From contig CAZSXU010000023.1 in assembly GCA_964610505.1 (NCBI GenBank), positions 1-64,000 on the forward strand: DNA of 64,000 nt, given 5' to 3'. Of this stretch, positions 53,673 to 61,100 are shown one piece after another (within the stretch, counting starts at the first letter, position 1; each line of letters opens with the position of its first letter). The position numbers were made by a program, and so were the translations under genes. The notes under the pieces are model-generated. The model did no database searches. It saw nothing but the letters and a program-made list of their open reading frames with translations, and had not been told where the DNA came from. The stretch comes from CAZSXU01 sp964610505. Its GTDB lineage: Bacteria; Arandabacterota; Arandabacteria; JAGLYR01.

Positions 53673-55079
53673 ATGAAAAAAACGCTCGTCACTCTGTCGG
53701 CCGCAATCCTGGCGGGGATCCTGCTCTGGACAGCCTGCGGCAGGCGCGCCCACGGGCCGGAGAGCATCATTCTCATCACGCTCGACACGCTCAGGCCCGA
53801 CCACCTGGGCTGTTATGGGCACCCGGCGGTTCGGACTCCGAACCTGGACAGACTGGCCTCGAAAAGCGCTCGTTTCCTTCAGGCCGTCACAGTCGTCCCC
53901 ACGACTCTCGCGTCGCACCTCTCGATCCTCACCGGCACCTATCCCCGGACCCACGGCGTGGGACGGAACGGATTCAGGGCCGGCCCGGAGAATCTGACTC
54001 TCGCCGAGATTCTTAGAGATCAGGGATACGCAACGGCCGCCTTCGTCTCGGCCTTTTCCCTCGATGCCCGGTTCAATCTGAACCAGGGTTTTGACATCTA
54101 TGACTGCACGTACGACCCGTCCATCGGGCCGCGAACGGCCGACCAGGCCCAGCGCCGGGCTCAGGCCACAACCGACGCGGTCCTGAGATGGCTCGAGCGA
54201 TGCGAGGAGGGTCCGATCTTCCTCTGGGTCCACTACTTCGACCCCCACTATCCTTACGACCCCCCGGGAGAGTATGCCGATCTGTATGACCCCGGCTACG
54301 CGGGCCCCGCCGACGGCTCCATCGCCTACCTGGAAGATGTCTGGCAGAAGCGCCGGTTTCCCGGCCCCGAAGATCGGCGGCACATCATCTCCCTCTACGA
54401 CGGCGAAATCTCCTACATGGATGAACACCTGGGCCGTCTCCTCGATGCGATGGAGAGATCAGACCTGCTGCAGCACTCCATTGTCGTCGTCGTGGGCGAT
54501 CACGGCGAGAGCCTTGGAGAACACGGATACGATTTCGATCACGGGCTGTACGTGTACGATGCGTCGATTCGTGTCCCTCTTCTGATCCACGCGCCCGACA
54601 TTCCGGGAGGCCGCGTGGTCCCCCACCAGGTCGAGACGATAGACCTCATGCCCACCGTGCTGGATCTCCTGGGACGGCCGACTCCCCTCTCGGTCGAGGG
54701 CCGCTCGCTCCGGCCGCTGATGCGGGGCGAGCCCGGTTGGACGGAGCGCACCGCCTTCAGCGAAGCGTCCAAGCCCTGGAACGTGGAGCCGGACTCGGGC
54801 GACGTTTTTCAGAACGCCTGGAAGGCCAAGTGCGCGCGGACGTCCACGTGGAAGTACATCTACACGCCATTCGCGGATTCCCGCGAGCTCTACCTCCTCA
54901 GGGACGACCCCGCCGAAATCACCAACCGGCTGGGGCCGAACATCGACGTGGCCCGGGCCTTGGAGGACGAGCTCGAGGCCTGGGCCGAGCGCCCGCGATC
55001 CCGCGTTTCGGTCGAAGACCTGACCCCCGACCCGGAGACGCTGGAGAAGCTCAAATCCCTCGGGTATATCCAAGACTAG
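53673..55079 (+). CDS. Lipoprotein sulfatase-like hydrolase of the alkaline phosphatase superfamily (Thr nucleophile)
   Basis: A 468-residue predicted lipoprotein (LLWTAC, Cys22) with the alkaline-phosphatase fold. Metal ligands are visible in LITLDTLRPDHLGCYG (D38) and later in VVVVGDHGESLGEHG. At the place where true sulfatases have the formylglycine C-x-P-x-R, this protein has TTLASHLSILTG with Thr78, as in phosphoglycerol transferase-like and phosphonate/phosphate hydrolases, so a sulfatase name would be misleading. The start at 53673 has GGAG 5 bases upstream; a GTG two codons earlier is possible. The gene stands alone with a promoter upstream and a terminator-like region downstream. The substrate is unknown. 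Confidence 0.88.
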   Translation: MKKTLVTLSAAILAGILLWTACGRRAHGPESIILITLDTLRPDHLGCYGHPAVRTPNLDRLASKSARFLQAVTVVPTTLASHLSILTGTYPRTHGVGRNGFRAGPENLTLAEILRDQGYATAAFVSAFSLDARFNLNQGFDIYDCTYDPSIGPRTADQAQRRAQATTDAVLRWLERCEEGPIFLWVHYFDPHYPYDPPGEYADLYDPGYAGPADGSIAYLEDVWQKRRFPGPEDRRHIISLYDGEISYMDEHLGRLLDAMERSDLLQHSIVVVVGDHGESLGEHGYDFDHGLYVYDASIRVPLLIHAPDIPGGRVVPHQVETIDLMPTVLDLLGRPTPLSVEGRSLRPLMRGEPGWTERTAFSEASKPWNVEPDSGDVFQNAWKAKCARTSTWKYIYTPFADSRELYLLRDDPAEITNRLGPNIDVARALEDELEAWAERPRSRVSVEDLTPDPETLEKLKSLGYIQD

Positions 55080-55143
55080 CCGGGAATGCGCGCGAGATGC
55101 AGGACCGGCCTTCGCATTCTCCCCCCTGCGGTTCCCCCATCCC

Positions 55144-55192
55144 GGGCCTCCGGCCCCGAGAGAGCCCCGACGAATCCCACCCGGCTTTTTTT
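55144..55192 (+). terminator. Terminator-like region after the hydrolase gene
   Basis: A short GC hairpin (55144-55148 with 55152-55156) and a final CCCGGCT that can pair with AGCCGGG over the hydrolase stop (55078-55084), followed by seven T (55186-55192). Confidence 0.45.
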
Positions 55193-55204
55193 GCGTATTC
55201 CCCT

Positions 55205-55227
55205 CGGAAACCATGCTAACGTTTCCG
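55205..55227. promoter_or_regulatory. 7-bp inverted repeat upstream of the second ECF sigma gene
   Basis: CGGAAAC (55205-55211), 9 bases, GTTTCCG (55221-55227): a perfect dyad about 60-80 bases before the sigma factor ATG. GGAAAC also resembles the -35 of many ECF-dependent promoters, so it may be an operator or part of an autoregulated promoter. Confidence 0.4.
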
Positions 55228-55285
55228 GAGACCGCGTGTCTGTAGGAGTAGGACCCGATCGTGCACGCGGCCCGGCGGGAGGCCC

Positions 55286-55846
55286 ATGGAGCAGTTCACG
55301 GATCAGGCTGTGGTGGAAGAGATTCTCGGCGGGTCTCGCGTGGCCTTCGACGAGCTGATGAGGCGCTACGAGCAATTGGTTTACAGAATCAGCTACTCGT
55401 ATACGCGCCGGCGAGAGGACGCGATGGACGTTGCGCAAGACGTATTCCTGAAGGTCTACGCCAAGCTGAACACGTACCGGGGCTCCGGGACGTTCAAGGG
55501 CTGGCTCATTCGCGTCGCGCACCGGGAAAACATCAACTGGCTGCGCCGTCACCGGAAATACCGGGACTCTGACGGGCCGAATCCCGACGCCCTTCTCCAG
55601 AGTCCCGCCACGCAGGAAACCGGACTGCTGAGGCGCGAACAACGCGATCAGATCGCGCGCGCCTTGACGGAACTCAATCCCACGCAACGCCTCGCCGTCG
55701 CGCTCCGGTATTACGAGGAGCTTCCCGTTCGCGACATCGCCGCTGCCCTAAAGTGCAGTGAGGGAAACGTCAAGAGCATTCTCTTCCGCAGTCTCCAGAA
55801 GATGCGGAGAACGTTCGCCGTTCAACAGGGGGAGAACCCGGTATGA
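55286..55846 (+). CDS. ECF sigma-70 family RNA polymerase sigma factor
   Basis: A 186-residue sigma factor. Region 2 is VAFDELMRRYEQLVYRISYS with DAMDVAQDVFLKVYAKLNTY and FKGWLIRVAHRENINWLRRH; region 4 is LNPTQRLAVALRYYEELPVR followed by the helix-turn-helix DIAAALKCSEGNVKSILFRS. Its stop overlaps the next start (ATGA), coupling it to a zinc-finger membrane anti-sigma factor. It is distinct from the sigma factor at 4858-5499. The upstream dyad at 55205-55227 may be its own promoter element. Confidence 0.93.
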   Translation: MEQFTDQAVVEEILGGSRVAFDELMRRYEQLVYRISYSYTRRREDAMDVAQDVFLKVYAKLNTYRGSGTFKGWLIRVAHRENINWLRRHRKYRDSDGPNPDALLQSPATQETGLLRREQRDQIARALTELNPTQRLAVALRYYEELPVRDIAAALKCSEGNVKSILFRSLQKMRRTFAVQQGENPV

Positions 55847-56805
55847 AGGAGTGCCCCGAGTGTCGGAACCTCATCCGGAGACTCGTTGCGGGCGACCTCA
55901 CGCCGTCCGAGTCGGAAGCGCTCCGGAAGCATGCGCACGTCTGTGATGACTGCCGGCGGATCCTCGAGATCCACGAGGAGCTCGCCGGAGACGGAAGCCG
56001 GGTCCCCGAACCCACGGAAGCCGACTTCCGGATCATGCGGATGAACGTCCTGGCCCGCCTGGGGCGTGGCGTTGGGCGCCCGTGGTGGCGGAGGTTTTCC
56101 GAGGACACGCGGGCGTACCTCCGGGCTCAACCGGCCGTGGCCGCGCTCGTCCTGCTGCTGATGCTCGGCGGGGCCGCCCTCACGGGCCGCTGGACGGCCC
56201 GACCCTCGCGAATCGATGATCGGATGCTGCTGCGCACCATCCATGAGCAGGCGGCGGCTTCCGCCGGCGTTTCCGGATACTGGGACGCTCCGTTTGCCTA
56301 CAGCAATGTGTCCGCCCGCCCACTGCCGCGCGGGCGGTTGGCTCTCAGCTTCGACGTCTGCCGGCACGTGGAGCTGGTCGCACCGGAGGCATCGGACCTT
56401 GCAAAGGACGTCCTCATGCATGCCATCCTCGAGCCGGCGCCCGTGGGCACCCGTCTCAAGGCCATGGGGCTCACCGGGCAGATCACCGATGCCCGCCTCA
56501 AGGAAACCGTCATCTTCGCGCTCCACCATGATCCGGACCTCGCCATTCGACTCAAGGCCTTCGAGGTTCTGAGCCAATACCCCTACGACATCACGGTACA
56601 GGACGCTCTCCTGACCACCCTGAAACAGGATGAATCCGTGCAGGTGCGCTTCCAGGCCCTGGATTATCTGGCCGCACGGCACGTCAGCCCCGAGACGCTG
56701 CGCCGCACGATCGGCGAAGGTAGTCTCGAGAGCAATCCGGCCGTCATGCAGCGCGCACTCCAACTGGCCGCCGGACCTGCGGCCCAACCGGGTCCGGGGC
56801 TGTGA
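55843..56805 (+). CDS. Zinc-finger anti-sigma factor with C-terminal HEAT-like repeats
   Basis: A 320-residue membrane protein. N-terminal zinc-binding segment: C4-x2-C7 and H30-x3-C34-x2-C37 (KHAHVCDDC), typical of anti-sigma domains. One membrane helix at about 96-112 (PAVAALVLLLMLGGAAL). The extracytoplasmic C-terminal part (about 180-310) has HEAT-like helical repeats (ETVIFALHHDPDLAIRLKAF, TLKQDESVQVRFQALDYLAA), a protein-interaction solenoid not usual in anti-sigma factors. It starts within the sigma stop codon and is followed 29 bases later by the DUF4097-like gene. Confidence 0.87.
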   Translation: MKECPECRNLIRRLVAGDLTPSESEALRKHAHVCDDCRRILEIHEELAGDGSRVPEPTEADFRIMRMNVLARLGRGVGRPWWRRFSEDTRAYLRAQPAVAALVLLLMLGGAALTGRWTARPSRIDDRMLLRTIHEQAAASAGVSGYWDAPFAYSNVSARPLPRGRLALSFDVCRHVELVAPEASDLAKDVLMHAILEPAPVGTRLKAMGLTGQITDARLKETVIFALHHDPDLAIRLKAFEVLSQYPYDITVQDALLTTLKQDESVQVRFQALDYLAARHVSPETLRRTIGEGSLESNPAVMQRALQLAAGPAAQPGPGL

Positions 56806-56834
56806 GCAAACCGGACCCCAGAGGAGAGATTGTC

Positions 56835-58010
56835 ATGAATCGAGTACATCGTCTCTATCTACTGATCGTCCTGACCGCCACAATCCCGGCACTCTGCGGC
56901 CCGGCGAAGGCGGATGAGGTGAGAAGTGAAACGTACAGTTTCAGCCCCGGGAAGACACTCGAGATCGATCTCGGGGGCGGTGGGAGTGTGACGGTGATTG
57001 GATGGGACCGCGAGGAGGCACACGTCACCTACTCCGACACCAAGCGGGACCTCGACGACCACAAGATCCGGATCCAGGAGAAGAGGGGCGGCCTGCGGAT
57101 CACGTCCAAGATGATCCGGGAACGGAACGTGACCCTCAACCTCGAGTTCGAGATCCGCGTCCCGCACGAGTGCGATGTCGAATTCGACTCCATGGGCGGA
57201 GGCATCGAGCTCGTGGACCTCAAGGGGACGTTCAAGGGCAAGACGATGGGTGGCCAGTTTCTTCTGCGGAATCTCAAAGGCGAAGCCCGCATGAAGACTA
57301 TGGGTGGCGGGATGGAAGTGTTTGACTGCCATCTGGACGGGAAACTCTCCACCGGCGGCGGCCCGGTGCTCCTCGAGAATGTCGTCGGGGATCTCGACGC
57401 CACTTCCGGCGGCGGAAACGTCCGCTACGACAACGTGCGCGATAAGGCCGGGCGGCTGCGGACCCCCGACGGACTCTCGGCCGAGGGGATCACTCACAAG
57501 ACCGTTGTCATCAGCACGGCCGGAGGTCCCGTCCAGATATCCGAGGCTCCCGAAGGCGCGCGCCTTCGCACCGGCGGCGGCGACATCGAGGTGTTTGACG
57601 CCTCGCGTTTCGTCGAAGTCTGGACCGGCGGCGGCGATATCAATATCAGGATCGAAGAAGGCTGGGTGGAGGCGTTCACCGGTGCGGGAGATGTGGACAT
57701 CACGATCGAGGAGGACCTCGGAGACGGCGACGAAGGCATCGAGATCTTCACGGGCACCGGAGACGTCACCGTGACGCTTCCGGAAGGGCTCTCGCTCGAT
57801 CTGGATCTTCAGATCGGTTACACACGAAACAGCAGCCGGAAGTACGACATCAAATCCGACATCCCGATCAATCTTGAGCGCACCGACGATTGGGACTACG
57901 GATGGGGCTCGCCGAAGAAGTACATTCTCGGAACCGCTTCCATCCTCGGTGGCGAGCACCATGTGACAATCCGGACCACCAATGGAAACATCCGGATTGA
58001 AACCGATTAG
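56835..58010 (+). CDS. Exported DUF4097-like beta-solenoid protein
   Basis: A 391-residue secreted protein with a signal peptide (about 1-26, ending PAKA). The mature part is a repeating beta-solenoid of ~20-residue turns with G-G-G at many corners (SMGGGIELVDLKGTFKGKTM, STGGGPVLLENVVGDL, RTGGGDIEVFDASRF, WTGGGDINIRIEEG, FTGTGDVTVTLPEG), as in DUF4097/adhesin-like proteins often found beside anti-sigma factors. The start at 56835 has GAGGAGA 7 bases upstream. It is co-transcribed with the sigma/anti-sigma pair and may be the signal partner or an effector of that pair. Confidence 0.85.
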   Translation: MNRVHRLYLLIVLTATIPALCGPAKADEVRSETYSFSPGKTLEIDLGGGGSVTVIGWDREEAHVTYSDTKRDLDDHKIRIQEKRGGLRITSKMIRERNVTLNLEFEIRVPHECDVEFDSMGGGIELVDLKGTFKGKTMGGQFLLRNLKGEARMKTMGGGMEVFDCHLDGKLSTGGGPVLLENVVGDLDATSGGGNVRYDNVRDKAGRLRTPDGLSAEGITHKTVVISTAGGPVQISEAPEGARLRTGGGDIEVFDASRFVEVWTGGGDINIRIEEGWVEAFTGAGDVDITIEEDLGDGDEGIEIFTGTGDVTVTLPEGLSLDLDLQIGYTRNSSRKYDIKSDIPINLERTDDWDYGWGSPKKYILGTASILGGEHHVTIRTTNGNIRIETD

Positions 58011-58029
58011 CCTCGGGCCCGGCATGCGA

Positions 58030-58062
58030 CGGCGGGCGATCCTCTCAACGGACCGCCCGCCG
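58030..58062. terminator. Hairpin between convergent transcription units
   Basis: Arms 58030-58042 and 58050-58062 pair over 13 positions with one mismatch around a 7-base loop. It lies between the ends of the DUF4097-like gene and the giant surface protein gene and probably terminates both. Confidence 0.65.
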
Positions 58063-58110
58063 CTTCCGCCCCACAACCTAGAACGTGGAACTCAGCACGT
58101 AGAACTTCTC

Positions 58111-61100
58111 TCATTTCAGAAGCACCATTTTCCTTGTCTCCACGAACCCCGACGTCACGAGCCTGCAGTAGTAGACTCCGCTCGCGACGTTCACGTTAAG
58201 ATCGTCCCGGCCCTCCCACACGACGGTGTGCCGGCCTGCACCCCGGATTCCGTCCACGAGCGTGCGGACCCGCCGCCCCTTCACGTCAAAAACGCAGAGG
58301 CTCACATGCCCCGGATCCCGGAGCGAGAAGGCCACGGTCGTCTTCGGGTTGAAGGGGTTCGGGTAGTTCTGCTCAAGGTCGGACTCGGCCGGGATCATCC
58401 CTTCCGCCACAACCACCTCGGTGACGTAAATGGCGCGTGCCGCCTCCGTGTTGGACCTCAGGTCCGCCAATCCCGTCCCGGCCACCACCGCCCAGGACAC
58501 ATTGACGTGGCTCCCGGCGTCGACCGACAGGGGACCGACCGTCATGACCGTCGACCAGTCGTCGTTCGATCCCGGCGACGTATCGATCGTGCCGCTCGAC
58601 ATGAATGCCCATTTGCTCGAGTCGGGGATGGCACCCATCGTCGGCCATACATACGTCGGGTTGTGAATAAACCGGAATGAGCCGGGCACGTCCGGCGACA
58701 GAAGCGCAATCCCGAGGTAGGTGCTGTCCACCCCCTGGGAATCGTACTGGTATCCGAGGGACAGGTCCGCTGCATATCCACCGGTGTTGAGCGAGGCGTC
58801 CCCGATATCCCAGTCCATAAAGAGTCCGAGGTAGAGGCTGTCGATACCGACGCCCCCCGTGTTGTCGACTCTGAAGCTCATGACCACGTAGTCGTCGTCG
58901 GGAGCATCGGGCAGCGCGACGGTATCCTGGAAAATCACCAGCCCCAGGGGCGACGGCGCCCCGCTGTCGTCAAATCGGGCCGTCCCCGTCTCCGATGTTC
59001 CGTCAACGATCTCCAGCTCTCCTCCACTCACCGTCTGCCAGTCGTAGTCGCAGGAACCGTCCATCACCCGGTCCGGCGCCGTGCCGGCCCAGAACGACCC
59101 GAAGACCAGATAGTTCGTGGGATCCGAGGACGGATACTGGAACCCGTCTCCGAAGACCTCGCCCAGGAGCATGTCCCAGTATCCGTAACAGCCGCCGTCC
59201 GTGACGGTGAACGTCACGTTCCCGGCGTCATGGTTTGCATAGCGGAATTGCGTCACTCCGACGTCGAAGGCCTGATCCAGCAGCGGCTCGTCCGCGTCGT
59301 TACTTTCGACACGGACCGTGGCCGAGTACCAGCCGGGCGGCGTTGAGCTTGCCTCCACCTTCAACGCCACGACCACGGTGTCTCCCGGCAGGACCGCGCC
59401 CAGCTCGGGATCGATCGTGAGCCAGGGCACCGTGCTCTCCTTCGTTGCATCGCCCATCTCACCGCCGTCCCGCAGTTCATCGAGGAATCCGGCAAACTTG
59501 GGCGGGAGCGATGTTCCGGATGCGCGGAGGCCCCGTCCCTTCGATTCGAAGGCGGAGACGTTGAAGATGAGTGACGCCTGCCCGGTGTTGATCACCTCCA
59601 GATAGAACTCCTGTATCCCGGTCGGGAAAACGATCTCGTCCCACGCCGACGGCGAGAGGCTGATCTCGGGAGCCAGCGAAACCTGTCCCGCGACGGTGAC
59701 ACTCACGGCGGCTTGCAGAGGATCGTCACTTTCGACGTGGAGGGTGTCGGCCGAGTCCGTCGGCTCCGTCGGAGCATACCGGACGGTTACGGGCAGACTG
59801 TCTCCGCTGGCGATGAACTGTGGAAAGCCGGGCGAGACCACCTCGAAAGGAGCCGCCAGCCCGGTAATCCCGGAAACGGTCAGACCGCAGGTACCCTGGC
59901 TCCGAACCACCAGCTCCCAATCCTCAGAATTTCCAACCGCCACGGCGCCGAAGTCATGGTCGCTCTCCGACAGCTGGATCACGGGCCGGACTCCGCTGCC
60001 TCCGAGCGACACGTACATCTGCGGTTCAAACGCGTGATTCGTGTAGATCGTCAACGAGCCGTAGAACGCGTCCTCGTACGCGGGCGCAAAGGACACGTTG
60101 ATGCCCAGGCCTTCCCCGGGTTCCACCACACGTGGGAAACCACCGGTCTGCAGCCCGAAGAAGACGCCGCTGACCGAGGCGCCGGTGACGGAGAACGGCA
60201 GGCTGTCGTTGTTGTAGACGGTCACGCCGCCGCTGACCGACTGGTTGATATGAATCGCCCCGAAGCTAATCTCCGTATCGCACATCACCAAGTCATCGCC
60301 GATTCCGTCGACGTCGACCAGGAGAACGGGTTCGTCCGGGTCGTTGCTCTCGATGCGCACAGAGCTTGAGCACGGTCCCTCGTGGTAAGGCTGGAAGAGC
60401 ACCCGGACCTGGAGACTGTCCCCGGCATCCACGCCAACCCAGTCGATCACAGGATCGACTTGGAAGTTGCTGTCATCGGCCCAGGCATTCTCGACCCACA
60501 GGCTGTCGGTACCCTCATTCCGGATGTAAAAGGTCCATGCGCGGCTGTCCCCGCAGGAGCAGGTCCCGAAGCTGTGGCTGGTGTCGGACACGGCGATATC
60601 CGGATCGGTGACGTGGACTTCGAGCACGACCACGACCGTTTCTTCCTCCGGATCATCGCAGGTGATCTCGATGCTGCCGGCATAACTTCCCGGCACGAGA
60701 CTGTCGGCGTCCACCGCCACGTTCATCGCGAAATCGCCCCCGGCCGCCAGCACCGTGTCCGCAGGCGAAAGCGTCACGCAATCCCAGACGACACCCAGGG
60801 GATCCCTGGCCTTCGCACTCATGGTGAGGTCCCAGGCGCCGGAATTCGTGATCTGGAGATCCGCCTCCTCCGTCGATCCCCGGGGCACGGTGATGACGAC
60901 GAGTGAATCGTCCATATCGATCTCGGGATGGAGGATCTCGAGAACATCCACACTCACGCCCCAGGCCGTCGTGGTCCCGTCGTCGATGATCCCGCCGATG
61001 TAGTATCTTCCCTCCGGGACATGAGACGTGTCCCACTCATACGTGTCGGCAGAGTCATCCTCGCTGATGTTGGACGCACCCTCGATGGAGATCTTTTCAG

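Noticed and set aside
53673..55079. Naming the gene arylsulfatase
   Set aside because: The formylglycine motif C/S-x-P-x-R is absent; only the superfamily fold is supported.
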